NCBI GenBank assembly: GCA_036490715.1
Contig: DASXDL010000013.1
Span: 62,001-126,000 of the forward strand
DNA from: FEN-1191 sp036490715
Lineage (GTDB): Bacteria; Pseudomonadota; Gammaproteobacteria; Steroidobacterales; Steroidobacteraceae
Length of the DNA stretch: 64,000 nt
Reading direction: 5' to 3'
Below are positions 9,161-18,705 of this stretch, in pieces. Each line of letters opens with the position of its first letter. The first letter of the stretch is position 1. The translations under genes were made by a program, and so were the position numbers. The notes below the pieces were generated by a model. That model was not told where the DNA came from. It was given only the letters and a program-made list of their open reading frames with translations, and ran no database searches.

Positions 9161-12100
9161 ATGAATCCGTCCCGTCCGTTTGTCGTCCGGCCGGTCGCGA
9201 CCTCGCTGCTGATGGCGGCGATCCTGATCGTCGGCGCCATTGGCTACCTGTTCCTGCCACTCTCGGCGCTGCCTGAAGTCGACTACCCGACCATTCAGGT
9301 ACAGACATTCCTGCCCGGTGCCAGCCCGGAGGTGATGACCTCGACGGTGAGCGCGCCGCTCGAGCGCCAGTTCGGCCAAATGCCCGGGCTCAAGGAAATG
9401 TCCTCACGCAGCTCGGCCGGTGCCTCGGTCATCACGCTGCAGTTCGACCTGTCACTCAACATCGACATCGCCGAGCAGGAGGTGCAGGCCGCGATCAACG
9501 CCGCCAGCAACCTGCTGCCGCAGAGCCTGCCGGCCCCGCCGATCTACGCCAAGGTCAATCCGGCGGACGCGCCAATCCTGACACTGGCGGCCACGTCGAG
9601 CTCGATGCCGATCACCCAGATCGAAGACCTGGCGGATACGCGCATCGCGCAGAAGATCTCGCAGCTGTCCGGCGTCGGGCTGGTGAGCATCAATGGCGCG
9701 CAGCGCCCGGCGGTGCGCATCCAGGCCAACCTGCAGGCACTGGCGGCCTACAGCCTCAACATCGACGACCTGCGCACCACCATTGCTAACGCCAATTCCA
9801 ACGCTCCGAAGGGCAGCTTCGATGGCACCGCGCGCGCCTATTCGATCGATGCCAACGACCAGATCTCGAGCGCCGACCAGTACAAGGGCATCATCGTCGC
9901 CTATCGCAACGGCAACCCAGTGCGGCTGTCGGACGTCGCCGCCGTCACCCAGAGCGCCGAGAACAACAAGCTCGCCAGCTGGATGAACCGGCAGCCGGCG
10001 GTGCTGATCAACGTCCAGCGCCAGCCGGGCGCGAACGTCATCTCGGTGGTCAAGCAGATCCGGGCGCAGTTGCCTGCAATCCGCACCTCGATGCCGGCCA
10101 ACGTCGACGTAACGGTGCTGTCGGATCGCACCAATACCATCCGCGCGTCGGTTAACGACGTGCAGTTCGAACTGTCGCTGGCAGTCGCGCTGGTGGTGCT
10201 GGTGATCTTCCTGTTCCTACGCAACGTGCCGGCGACCGTGATTCCGAGCCTGTCGGTGCCGCTGTCGCTGATCGGCACTTTTGCGGTGATGTACCTGTGC
10301 GGCTTTAGTCTCAATAACCTGTCGCTGATGGCTCTGACCATCGGCTCCGGCTTCGTCGTCGACGATGCCATCGTGATGATCGAGAACATCTCGCGCTACA
10401 TCGAGAAGGGCGACAAGCCGCTGCAAGCGGCGCTCAAGGGCTCGGAAGAGATCGGCTTCACCATCGTGTCGCTGACCGTGTCGCTGATCGCGGTGCTGAT
10501 ACCGCTGTTGTTCATGAGCGAGGTGGTGGGACGGCTGTTCCGCGAATTCGCCATCACGCTGTCGATCGCGATTCTGATTTCAGCGTTTGTGTCGCTGACA
10601 CTGGTGCCGATGCTGTGCGCCAAGATGCTGCGCACGCGCGCGGAGACCGAGGCGCGCGGTCAGGGCGCACTGGCGCGCCGCGCCGAGCACGCATTTCAGC
10701 GGCTGATCGCCACCTATGACCGGCTGCTGGTGTGGGTACTCGACCGTCAAACCCTGGCCTTGTGGGTCGCCACCGGCACCGTGGCGCTGACCGTGCTGCT
10801 CTACATCGTCATTCCCAAAGGCTTCTTCCCGCAGCAGGACACCGGCTTTCTGCAAGGTACGACCGAGGCCGCACCGTCGGTGTCGTTCGCGGCCATGGTG
10901 GAGCGCCAGCAGGCTCTGGCCGACCTGATACTCAAGGACCAGGACGTCGACAGCCTATCCTCGTTCGTCGGCATCGACGGCTCCAACAACACGCTCAATA
11001 ACGGCCGCTATCTGATCAATCTCAAGCCCAAGAGCGAGCGCAGCGACAGCATCGAGCAAACCATGGCACGCCTGATCGGGGCCGCGCGCTCGGTCAGCGG
11101 CATCCAGCTGTACCTGCAGCCGGTACAGGACCTGACCATCGACTCGACCGTGGGGCGCGCGCAGTATCAGTTCATCCTCGAGGCTGCCAGCAGCAGCACG
11201 CTGCAGCCGTGGGTGCCGAAGCTGCTGCAGCGCCTGCAGCAGGCGCCGCAGCTGGCGAATGTGTCCACCAACTTCGTCGACACCGGCCTGACGGTGCAGA
11301 TCGACATCGACCGCGACACCGCGGCGCGCTTCGGCGTGACCGCCGCCACCATCGACAACGTGCTGTACGACGCTTTCGGCCAGCGCATCATCTCGACCAT
11401 CTACACGCAATCGAATGAATATCGCGTGATCATGGAGGGCGACCCGAAGATGCAGAGCTCGATCGAGTCGCTGAACGACATCTACGTGCCGTCGGCGACC
11501 TCGAGCAACGGCGGGCAGGTGCCGCTGGGCTCGATCGCGCGCATTTCGGTACGCGACGCACCGCTGGAGATCGACCATCTGGGGCAATTCCCGGCGGCGA
11601 TGTTCTCCTTCGATATAGCAGCCTCAGCCTCGCTCGAGAATGCCGTCGACGCGATCCGCGCGGCCGAGCTGGACATCGGCCTGCCGGTCAGCATTACCAC
11701 CACGTTCGAAGGCGCCGCGCTCGCCTTCCAGTCATCACTGCGCAACGAGGTGCTGCTGATCCTGGCCGCCATCGTCACCGTCTATATCGTTCTGGGCGTG
11801 CTGTACGAAAGCTACATTCACCCGCTCACGATCCTGTCGACGCTGCCGTCGGCCGGTATCGGCGCGCTGCTGGCGCTGATGATCGCCGGACTGGATCTCA
11901 ACATCATCTCGATCATCGGCATCATCCTGCTGATCGGCATCGTCAAGAAGAATGCGATCATGATGATCGACTTTGCGCTCACCGCCGAGCGCGAGCACGG
12001 CAAGGCGCCGCGCGATGCGATCCACGAGGCGGCGCTGCTGCGATTCCGGCCGATCATGATGACCACGATGGCGGCGTTGTTCGCCGCGCTGCCGCTGATG

Positions 12101-12319
12101 TTGGGCAGCGGCACCGGCTCGGAGCTGCGCGCGCCGCTCGGCATCTCGATCGTCGGCGGCCTGCTGGTGAGTCAGCTGCTGACGCTGTTCACCACGCCCG
12201 TGATCTATCTGTTCTTCGACCGCCTGGCGCTGCGCTTCGCGCAGTGGCGCGGCGCTGCGGGCAGCGTTGACGCGCCGCCGCTGGCCGGGCCGCGCGGCCC
12301 AGCACCGCAGACCCACTGA
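9161..12319 (+). CDS. mdtB: RND efflux permease subunit MdtB/MuxB
   Basis: 1052 aa proton-driven inner-membrane exporter of the HAE1 family. The start MNPSRPFVVRPVATSLLMAA is typical. It has twelve TM segments in two halves, each followed by a large periplasmic loop. GSGFVVDDAIVMIENISR in TM4 carries the proton-relay Asp pair, with LLIGIVKKNAIMMIDFAL and LRFRPIMMTTMAALFAALPLM in the second half. In MdtBC pumps two different permeases assemble as a heterotrimer, matching the adjacent second permease. Likely substrates are bile salts, novobiocin-like drugs or other amphiphiles, by family only. Confidence 0.93.
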   Translation: MNPSRPFVVRPVATSLLMAAILIVGAIGYLFLPLSALPEVDYPTIQVQTFLPGASPEVMTSTVSAPLERQFGQMPGLKEMSSRSSAGASVITLQFDLSLNIDIAEQEVQAAINAASNLLPQSLPAPPIYAKVNPADAPILTLAATSSSMPITQIEDLADTRIAQKISQLSGVGLVSINGAQRPAVRIQANLQALAAYSLNIDDLRTTIANANSNAPKGSFDGTARAYSIDANDQISSADQYKGIIVAYRNGNPVRLSDVAAVTQSAENNKLASWMNRQPAVLINVQRQPGANVISVVKQIRAQLPAIRTSMPANVDVTVLSDRTNTIRASVNDVQFELSLAVALVVLVIFLFLRNVPATVIPSLSVPLSLIGTFAVMYLCGFSLNNLSLMALTIGSGFVVDDAIVMIENISRYIEKGDKPLQAALKGSEEIGFTIVSLTVSLIAVLIPLLFMSEVVGRLFREFAITLSIAILISAFVSLTLVPMLCAKMLRTRAETEARGQGALARRAEHAFQRLIATYDRLLVWVLDRQTLALWVATGTVALTVLLYIVIPKGFFPQQDTGFLQGTTEAAPSVSFAAMVERQQALADLILKDQDVDSLSSFVGIDGSNNTLNNGRYLINLKPKSERSDSIEQTMARLIGAARSVSGIQLYLQPVQDLTIDSTVGRAQYQFILEAASSSTLQPWVPKLLQRLQQAPQLANVSTNFVDTGLTVQIDIDRDTAARFGVTAATIDNVLYDAFGQRIISTIYTQSNEYRVIMEGDPKMQSSIESLNDIYVPSATSSNGGQVPLGSIARISVRDAPLEIDHLGQFPAAMFSFDIAASASLENAVDAIRAAELDIGLPVSITTTFEGAALAFQSSLRNEVLLILAAIVTVYIVLGVLYESYIHPLTILSTLPSAGIGALLALMIAGLDLNIISIIGIILLIGIVKKNAIMMIDFALTAEREHGKAPRDAIHEAALLRFRPIMMTTMAALFAALPLMLGSGTGSELRAPLGISIVGGLLVSQLLTLFTTPVIYLFFDRLALRFAQWRGAAGSVDAPPLAGPRGPAPQTH

Positions 12320-12326
12320 AGCTGCA

Positions 12327-15300
12327 ATGAATATTTCCGAGCCATTCGTTCGCCGTCCGGTCGCCACCACGCTGCTCACCATCGGCCTGGCGCTGTCGGG
12401 CGGTGTGGCGTTCTTCCTGTTGCCGGTAGCGCCGCTGCCGAGCGTCGACATTCCGACCATCGTGGTGTCGGCGACATTGCCAGGCGCCAGCCCGCAGACC
12501 GTGGCCACCAGCGTCACCACTCCACTCGAGCGGCATCTGGGCACGATCGCCGGCGTCACCGAGATGACCTCGCAGAGCGCGGTCGGCAGCTCGCGCGTGA
12601 CTTTGCAGTTTGACCTTAGCCGCAACATCGATGGCGCGGCGCGCGACGTCGAGGCCGCGATTCAGGCCGCGCGCGTCGACCTGCCGACCTCACTGCGCAG
12701 CAATCCGACCTATCGCAAGCTCAACCCGTCGGACGCCCCGGTCATGATCCTGGCGCTGACCTCGGACACGCTGACAGCGGGCCAGATCTATGACTCGGCC
12801 TCGACCGTGCTGCAGCAGAAACTGCTGCAGGTGCAGGGCATCGGTGACGTCACGATCGGTGGCAGCTCGCTGCCGGCGGTACGGGTCGAGCTCAATCCGC
12901 GGGCGCTGTTCAAGTACGGCGTCGGGCTGGAGGACGTGCGCGCGGCGCTGTCGGCGGCCAACGCCAACAGCCCCAAGGGTGGTATCGACGTCGGTGAGCA
13001 GCGCTACCAGATCTACGTCAACGATACCGCCAAGCGCGCGATCGACTACCAGTCGCTGATCGTCGCCTATCGCAACAATGCCGCCGTGCGGTTGCAGGAC
13101 GTCGCTACAGTGAGCGACGGCGTGGAGAACATCCGCAATCTCGGCCTGGCCGACGGCAAGCCGGCGGTACTGGTGGTGCTGCATCGTCAGCCGGGCGCCA
13201 ACGTCATCGACGTGGTCGACAGCATCCGCGCGCTGCTGCCGGAACTCGGCGCCTCGATACCGGCCAGCATCCGCATCATTCAGACCAACGATCGCACCGA
13301 GACCATCCGCGCCTCACTGCGCGACGTCGAGCGCACGCTGGCCATCGCCATCGCGCTGGTGGTGCTGGTGGTATTTGCCACGCTGCGTAATGCGCGCGCG
13401 GCGCTGGTACCCAGCGTCGCGGTGCCGCTGTCACTGATCGGCACGTTCGGCGCGATGTACCTGCTCGGCTTCAGCCTCGACAACCTGTCACTGATGGCAC
13501 TGACGGTTGCCACCGGCTTCGTGGTGGACGACGCCATCGTGGTACTGGAGAACATCTCGCGTCACGTCGAGGAAGGCATGCCGCGGATGCAGGCGGCGCT
13601 GCAGGGCGCGCGCGAGGTCGGTTTCACCGTGCTGGCGATGAGCCTGTCGCTGATCGCCGTGTTCCTGCCAATCCTGCTCATGGGCGGCATCGTCGGCCGC
13701 ACCTTCCGCGAATTCGCACTGACGCTGTCGATTGCGATACTGATCTCGCTGGTGGTGTCGCTGACCACGACGCCAATGATGTGCGCGCACGTACTGCGCC
13801 CCGACACGGGAAAGCAGAACCGAATGATGCGGCTGCTGGATCGCGGCTTTACCGCCATGCGCTCGTTCTATGCGCGCAGCCTGCGCTCGGCGCTGAGCTA
13901 TCCGCGCGCCGTCATGCTCGTGCTGGCGATCACCGTGGCGCTGAACTTCTATCTCTACGCCAATATACCGAAAGGCTTTTTCCCACAGCAGGATACCGGC
14001 ACGCTGGTGGGCAATCTGCGCGCCGATCAGAGCATTTCGTTTCAGGCCATGTCGGTCAAACTGCGCAATGTCATGGCGATCGTGCAGGCCGATCCGGCGA
14101 TCCAGGACGTGGTCGGTTTCAGCGGCGGCGGCGGTGGGGGCGGCGCCACCAATACCGCCAACATCTTCGTGGGCCTCAAGCCATTGTCGGAGCGCAAGGT
14201 CAACAGCGACCGGATCATCGCCCGGCTGCGTGCCAAGCTGGCCGACATCACCGGCGTGCGTCTGTACCTGCAGGCGGTGCAGGACATCCGGTCGGGAGGA
14301 CGGCAGAGCAACTCCCAGTATCAGTACACCATCCTCAGTGACGATCTGGGCGAACTGAACCTGTGGACGCCCAGGATCACCGAAGCGCTGCGTCCCGTGC
14401 CGGAACTCGCCGACGTCAATTCTGATCGCCAGGACAACGGCCTGGACGTCGCGCTCAACATTGACCGCGACACCGCCGCTCGCCTCGGCGTCAATCTGTC
14501 CGAGATCGACAACACGCTGTACGACTCGTTCGGCCAGCGCCAGGTGTCGACCATCTACAACGACATGAACCAGTATCACGTGGTCATGGAAGTGGATCCG
14601 AGCTTCTGGCAAAGCCCGGAGACGCTCAAGGAAATATGGGTGAGCACCTCGGGTGGCGCCCTCAGCGGCACCCAGGCCACGGCCGGCGCGGTCAGCGCTT
14701 TCAGTGCGCTGGGATCCAGTGCGGCCGCCACCCCCAGTGCGCCGCTGATCAGCGCCAGTGCTGCCACCCCCAGCGTGTCGCGCAGCGCTAGTTCCACGAG
14801 CGGCTCCTCGTCCGCGACCGCCGCCGGCAGCAGCACCGCTGCTTCCAGCCTCACGGCCAGCAGTACCCTGTCGCAGGCGCCGGCGGCCGCGGCGCAGAAC
14901 CTGGCGCTCAACCAGCTCACCAACAGCGGCCGCGGCGGCGCTTCGACCGGTGCCTCGGTCGCCACCAGCAGCGAGACCACGGTGCCGCTGGCGGCGTTTG
15001 CCACCTATGGGCCCAGCACCACGCCGCTGGCAATCAATCACCAAGGGCCATTCGTCGCCACGACATTCTCGTTCAACCTGCCAGAAGGCGAATCGCTCAG
15101 CACTGCGATCGGCGCGATCCAGCGCACCATGCAAAGCATTCACGTGCCGATCTCGGTGCACGGCTCGTTCTCCGGCACCGCGCAGGTGTTTCAGCAATCG
15201 CTGTCGAACGAGCCGTGGCTGATCCTGGCGGCGATCGTGGCGGTGTACGTGGTCCTCGGTATCCTGTACGAGAGCTACGTGCATCCGATCACCATCCTGT

Positions 15301-15767
15301 CGACGCTGCCGTCGGCCGGAGTCGGCGCGGTAATCGCGCTGGAACTGTTCAATACCGAGTTCAGCCTGATCGCGCTGATCGGCGTGATCCTGCTCATCGG
15401 CATCGTCAAGAAGAACGCGATCATGATGATCGATGTGGCGCTGGAGACGCAGCGTCGACACAACATCGAGGCGTCGGCCGCGATATACGACGCCTGCCTG
15501 ATCCGCTTCCGGCCGATCATGATGACCACGATGGCGGCATTGCTGGGGGCGGTGCCGCTGGCGGTGACCACCGGCAGCGGCGCCGAGATGCGCCAGCCAC
15601 TGGGCATCTCGATCGTCGGCGGCCTGATCTTCAGCCAGATGCTGACGCTCTACACCACTCCCGTGGTCTACATCTACCTGGACCGTTTCCGGCTGTGGCT
15701 GCTGTCTCTGACCGGGCGCGCGGCGCGCCCGGCGATCGGCGGTCCGGCGCCGCAGGTGCCGCTATGA
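12327..15767 (+). CDS. mdtC: RND efflux permease subunit MdtC/MuxC
   Basis: Second permease of the heteromeric pump, 1146 aa from ATG 12327, 7 nt after the mdtB stop; the frame is open to 12267 but overlaps mdtB. MNISEPFVRRPVATTLLTIG, ATGFVVDDAIVVLENISRHVEEG and LIGIVKKNAIMMIDVAL are diagnostic. It is about 100 residues longer than E. coli MdtC because of a Ser/Ala/Thr-rich insert in the second periplasmic loop (annotated separately). The stop overlaps the ATG of the outer-membrane factor gene. Confidence 0.93.
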   Translation: MNISEPFVRRPVATTLLTIGLALSGGVAFFLLPVAPLPSVDIPTIVVSATLPGASPQTVATSVTTPLERHLGTIAGVTEMTSQSAVGSSRVTLQFDLSRNIDGAARDVEAAIQAARVDLPTSLRSNPTYRKLNPSDAPVMILALTSDTLTAGQIYDSASTVLQQKLLQVQGIGDVTIGGSSLPAVRVELNPRALFKYGVGLEDVRAALSAANANSPKGGIDVGEQRYQIYVNDTAKRAIDYQSLIVAYRNNAAVRLQDVATVSDGVENIRNLGLADGKPAVLVVLHRQPGANVIDVVDSIRALLPELGASIPASIRIIQTNDRTETIRASLRDVERTLAIAIALVVLVVFATLRNARAALVPSVAVPLSLIGTFGAMYLLGFSLDNLSLMALTVATGFVVDDAIVVLENISRHVEEGMPRMQAALQGAREVGFTVLAMSLSLIAVFLPILLMGGIVGRTFREFALTLSIAILISLVVSLTTTPMMCAHVLRPDTGKQNRMMRLLDRGFTAMRSFYARSLRSALSYPRAVMLVLAITVALNFYLYANIPKGFFPQQDTGTLVGNLRADQSISFQAMSVKLRNVMAIVQADPAIQDVVGFSGGGGGGGATNTANIFVGLKPLSERKVNSDRIIARLRAKLADITGVRLYLQAVQDIRSGGRQSNSQYQYTILSDDLGELNLWTPRITEALRPVPELADVNSDRQDNGLDVALNIDRDTAARLGVNLSEIDNTLYDSFGQRQVSTIYNDMNQYHVVMEVDPSFWQSPETLKEIWVSTSGGALSGTQATAGAVSAFSALGSSAAATPSAPLISASAATPSVSRSASSTSGSSSATAAGSSTAASSLTASSTLSQAPAAAAQNLALNQLTNSGRGGASTGASVATSSETTVPLAAFATYGPSTTPLAINHQGPFVATTFSFNLPEGESLSTAIGAIQRTMQSIHVPISVHGSFSGTAQVFQQSLSNEPWLILAAIVAVYVVLGILYESYVHPITILSTLPSAGVGAVIALELFNTEFSLIALIGVILLIGIVKKNAIMMIDVALETQRRHNIEASAAIYDACLIRFRPIMMTTMAALLGAVPLAVTTGSGAEMRQPLGISIVGGLIFSQMLTLYTTPVVYIYLDRFRLWLLSLTGRAARPAIGGPAPQVPL
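14656..14985 (+). other. low-complexity insert within mdtC
   Basis: About 110 codons (residues about 777-886) made almost wholly of Ser, Ala, Thr, Gly and Pro interrupt the second periplasmic loop. They lie between MDPSFW-type docking-domain sequence and the conserved PLAAFATYGP segment. The reading frame is intact on both sides, so this is an in-frame expansion rather than a frameshift. No clear unit repeat is visible. Confidence 0.8.
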
Positions 15768-17236
15768 GAGTCGTATCCATGATCGCCGCGGCGCTGCTAC
15801 TGCTGAGCGCCTGTGCGGTCGGTCCCAACTATCACCGCCCGGACGTGACCAGCACCGCAGCCTACAAGGAAAACAAGGACTGGAAACCGGCGACGCCGGG
15901 GGAGATTCCCGGCGACCAGCACTGGTGGTCGATCTACGCCGATCCGGTGCTCGACACTCTGGAACAGCAGGTCGAAGTGTCGAATCAGACGCTGAAGGCG
16001 AACGAAGCCGCGTACCGCGCCGCGGTGGCGGCGGTCGGTGTCGATCGTGGCACGCTGTTCCCCTCCATCGGGGTCACCGGCGGGGCGACCCGAAGCAGCA
16101 GCGCCAATGGCGTCAGCCAGGCGATCACCACGGCCAACGGCACCTCGATCACCACCGGTCCGGGCGGTTCCGGCAAGCACACCATCTATAGTGCCGGCGC
16201 CCAGGCCACTTGGTCGATCGATGTCTGGGGTCGCATCCGCCGGCTGGTCGAATCCGACGTCGCCAAATCGCAAGCCAGTGCCGCCGACGTAGCGGCCGCG
16301 CGCCTGTCGGCGCAGGTCACGCTGGCCGAGGATTACTTCCAGCTGCGCGCCGCCGACGAGCAGACACGGCTCTATCAGACCGAGATCGACGACTTCAAGG
16401 AGGCGCTGCGTATCACGCAGAACCAGGTCAAGGCCGGCACCACGACGCTGGCGGACGTGTACGCGGCGCAAACCCAGCTCGAGAGCACGCAGGCGGCGGC
16501 GGTAAACGTCGAGCTGACACGCGCCAAGTTCGAGCATGCGATTGCCGTGCTGACCGGCAACGCGCCGGCCGATGTCTCGATCGCCGACGGCAACTTCACC
16601 CGCACGGTGCCGGTGGTACCGACCGACGTGCCCTCGACGCTGCTGGAGCGGCGGCCGGACATCGCGGCATCCGAGCGCGACGTCGCCAGCGCCAACGCGC
16701 TGATCGGGGTGGCCGAGGCGGCCTGGTTTCCGACGCTGAACCTGACCGGATCGTACGGCTTTACCTCCACCCGACTGCCGGGCTTGCTCAAGGCCAGCAA
16801 TGCGCTGTGGTCGTTCGGGCCGTCATTGGCGGAAAACGTCTTCAATGGCGGTGCGACGCTGTCGCAGGTACGCGAGGCGCGCGCCAATTACGACGAGGCG
16901 GTTGCAAGCTACCGCCAGACGGTGCTGTCGGCATTCCAGGCGGTCGAGGACAGCCTGGTGACGCTGCGGGTGCTGGAGCAGCAATCGACCCTGCAGGAAT
17001 CGGCGGTGCGCGATGCGCGCCAATCCGAGGAGCTGACCTTCAATCAGTACAAATCCGGCGTCGTGGCCTATTCCAATGTGATCACGGTGCAGACCACGCG
17101 GCTGGTGGCAGAGATCAACCTGCTGAACATTCGGAGCCAGCGCCTGGTCGGCAGCGTCGACCTGATCTCGCAGCTCGGTGGCGGCTGGAACGCAGCGCAG
17201 TTGAATCAGGCCGATCGCGGCGTACCGGCGCACTGA
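15764..17236 (+). CDS. RND outer-membrane factor lipoprotein (OprM/NodT)
   Basis: 490 aa. The ATG at 15764 overlaps the mdtC stop (ATGA); the frame is open from 15215, but that part is antisense-like shadow inside mdtC. The signal peptide ends in a lipobox LLLLSAC, giving an acylated Cys followed by AVGPNYHRP, the standard NodT-family start. Two TolC-type repeats of helices and strands follow, with VPTDVPSTLLERRPDIAASERDVASAN in the second. It forms the trimeric exit duct for the MdtABC pump, so the whole tripartite system is in one operon (MuxABC-OpmB layout). Confidence 0.93.
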   Translation: MRVVSMIAAALLLLSACAVGPNYHRPDVTSTAAYKENKDWKPATPGEIPGDQHWWSIYADPVLDTLEQQVEVSNQTLKANEAAYRAAVAAVGVDRGTLFPSIGVTGGATRSSSANGVSQAITTANGTSITTGPGGSGKHTIYSAGAQATWSIDVWGRIRRLVESDVAKSQASAADVAAARLSAQVTLAEDYFQLRAADEQTRLYQTEIDDFKEALRITQNQVKAGTTTLADVYAAQTQLESTQAAAVNVELTRAKFEHAIAVLTGNAPADVSIADGNFTRTVPVVPTDVPSTLLERRPDIAASERDVASANALIGVAEAAWFPTLNLTGSYGFTSTRLPGLLKASNALWSFGPSLAENVFNGGATLSQVREARANYDEAVASYRQTVLSAFQAVEDSLVTLRVLEQQSTLQESAVRDARQSEELTFNQYKSGVVAYSNVITVQTTRLVAEINLLNIRSQRLVGSVDLISQLGGGWNAAQLNQADRGVPAH

Positions 17237-17265
17237 CCGGCGCCTGGTCGTCGAACAGCGGCTCA

Positions 17266-17328
17266 GGCTTGCCAAGCGCCGATCAATCCCCGAGCATCGT
17301 GCGCAGCGTCTGGCTGGCAAGTCCGGGG
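17266..17328 (+). promoter_or_regulatory. possible pseudoknot leader of fluC
   Basis: Three mutually compatible helices can be drawn. P1 pairs 17266-17274 with 17315-17323 (9 bp, one GU). P2 pairs 17276-17283 with 17296-17304 (8 bp, one bulged T). Loop bases CCCCG at 17288-17292 pair with CGGGG at 17324-17328. The last element contains the GGGG Shine-Dalgarno sequence 7 nt before the fluC ATG, so the fold would hide the ribosome site. It does not match the known fluoride-riboswitch (crcB motif) consensus. This is drawn by eye. Confidence 0.4.
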
Positions 17329-17335
17329 TAATCGC

Positions 17336-17731
17336 ATGGTCTGGCAGGCACTGTCCGTGGCCGTCGGCGCCGCACTCGGCGCGTTGCTGCGCTGGCGCCT
17401 GGGAGCGTGGTTCAACGCGGTGTTTCCGACCATTCCGTTCGGCACCCTGGCTTCCAACCTGATTGGCGGCTTCGTGATGGGCCTGTGCATGGAGTACTTC
17501 GCCCGCACCGCCGCAGTCCCGCCGGAGCTGCGCCTGGCGGCAACCACTGGCTTCCTCGGCGGTCTGACCACCTTCTCGACCTTTTCGGCCGAGACCGCCG
17601 ATCTGCTGCTGCGCCGAGATTATTTCTGGACAGCCACCATCATCGGCGCGCACCTGATCGGATCGGTGCTGCTGACCGTCGCCGGAATATTTTGCGTGCG
17701 GGCACTGCTGGGCTCGAAGGGTCTGGCATGA
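17336..17731 (+). CDS. fluC: fluoride ion channel FluC/CrcB
   Basis: 131 aa, four TM segments, acts as an inner-membrane dual-topology dimer that lets fluoride leave the cell. Family residues are visible: GALLRWRLG, the Asn in FGTLASNLIGGFVMG, and GFLGGLTTFSTFSAE, which holds the Phe-box and central sodium-site region. GGGG precedes the ATG by 7 nt. The TGA overlaps the start of the DUF190 gene (ATGA), a common partner of fluC. The upstream gap is 99 bp and contains a structured leader candidate. Confidence 0.95.
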   Translation: MVWQALSVAVGAALGALLRWRLGAWFNAVFPTIPFGTLASNLIGGFVMGLCMEYFARTAAVPPELRLAATTGFLGGLTTFSTFSAETADLLLRRDYFWTATIIGAHLIGSVLLTVAGIFCVRALLGSKGLA

Positions 17732-18069
17732 AGGCCACGGTCCTGCGGCTGTACATGCATGAAGGTCGGCGCTTTCACGGCATGCTGTTGTACGAATGGC
17801 TGCTGGAGCAGGCGCGCAAGTTGGGCATTCCCGGCGGCTCGGCGTTTCGGGCGCTGGCCGGATATGGTCGCCACGGCGTGCTGCACGAGCAACACTACTT
17901 CGAGCTCGCCGGCGAGCTGCCGGTCGTGACCGAGTTCATCGTCGCGGACGCCGACGTCGAGCGCATCCTGGAGCTGGTGCGCAAGGAAAACGTCGACCTG
18001 GTATACGTGCGCTGGCCGGCCGAGTATGCCGCGACCAATTCGCCGCCTGATCCTCAGTCCGGCTCCTGA
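17728..18069 (+). CDS. DUF190 family protein
   Basis: 113 aa. The frame is open from 17407, but the real start is the ATG overlapping the fluC stop. It begins MKATVLRLYMHEGRRFHG, with GIPGGSAFRALAGYG, the DUF190 signature resembling PII-like ferredoxin folds. DUF190 genes are often next to fluC, so a role in sensing or supporting fluoride export is likely, but the biochemical role is not known. Its 3' end overlaps the convergent thioredoxin-like gene by 16 bp. Confidence 0.88.
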   Translation: MKATVLRLYMHEGRRFHGMLLYEWLLEQARKLGIPGGSAFRALAGYGRHGVLHEQHYFELAGELPVVTEFIVADADVERILELVRKENVDLVYVRWPAEYAATNSPPDPQSGS

Positions 18070-18620
18070 CCAGGCTTCCACTTGATATTGCAGCCGACGC
18101 TGGCGATCTGCTGCCCGATCTCGCGCCCGGCCAGGGTTGCGTCAACCGCGGCGCGCAGGTCGGCTCCGGTAACCGGCTTGCCGTTGCCGGGTCGGCTGGC
18201 GTCGAACTGGCCGCGATAGCTCAAGCGGCGCTGCTGGTCGAACAGAAACAGATCCGGCGTGCATACCGCCTGGTAGGCGCGCGCCACCGACTGCGACTGA
18301 TCATATAGATAAGGAAAATCCAGGCGCTTCTGCGACACCAGATGCGCCATGTTCTGCGGGCTGTCATCCGGGTAGCGGCTGACATCGTTGGCGTTGATCG
18401 CCACCACGGCCACGCCACGCGCTCGGTAGTCGCGCGCAAACTGCGCCAGGCCGTCGATCATGTGTTTCACATACGGACAGTGGTTGCAGATGAATGCCAC
18501 CAGCAGCGCCTTGGCCGAAGCAAAGTCCTCGAGGGCATGCTGCTTGCCGGCCGGGTCCGGCAGTGAGAACGACGGCGCCACGGTCCCGAGCGCCAGCATA
18601 CGTGACTGGGTCATCACCAT
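18054..18620 (-). CDS. thioredoxin-like / AhpC-TSA family protein
   Basis: 188 aa from the ATG at 18620, which has GAGGA 7 nt upstream; the frame is open to 18707 without family similarity. The thioredoxin fold starts with PSFSLPDPAGKQHALEDF and continues with LLVAFICNHCPYVKH, giving a CNHC redox pair at about residues 45 and 48. A downstream TPDLFLFD segment resembles the cis-Pro region of thioredoxins. It is probably a cytoplasmic thiol oxidoreductase or thiol peroxidase. It lacks a signal peptide. It converges on DUF190 and diverges from the nitroreductase. Confidence 0.85.
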   Translation of the reverse strand: MVMTQSRMLALGTVAPSFSLPDPAGKQHALEDFASAKALLVAFICNHCPYVKHMIDGLAQFARDYRARGVAVVAINANDVSRYPDDSPQNMAHLVSQKRLDFPYLYDQSQSVARAYQAVCTPDLFLFDQQRRLSYRGQFDASRPGNGKPVTGADLRAAVDATLAGREIGQQIASVGCNIKWKPGQEPD

Positions 18621-18705
18621 GGCATCGTCCTCGCGAGCGATTGACGGCAACCCGACTGCAACGCACATTACCCGTCGATTCTCGATGCCACAAGGTTCGC
18701 ACCCC

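Noticed and set aside
13488..15461. 657-codon open frame antisense to mdtC
   Set aside because: Shadow of a strongly conserved permease; low-complexity His/Arg/Gln-rich translation without motifs.
17237..17335. Canonical fluoride riboswitch before fluC
   Set aside because: The conserved crcB-motif core bases are not present; only the different fold reported above can be drawn.
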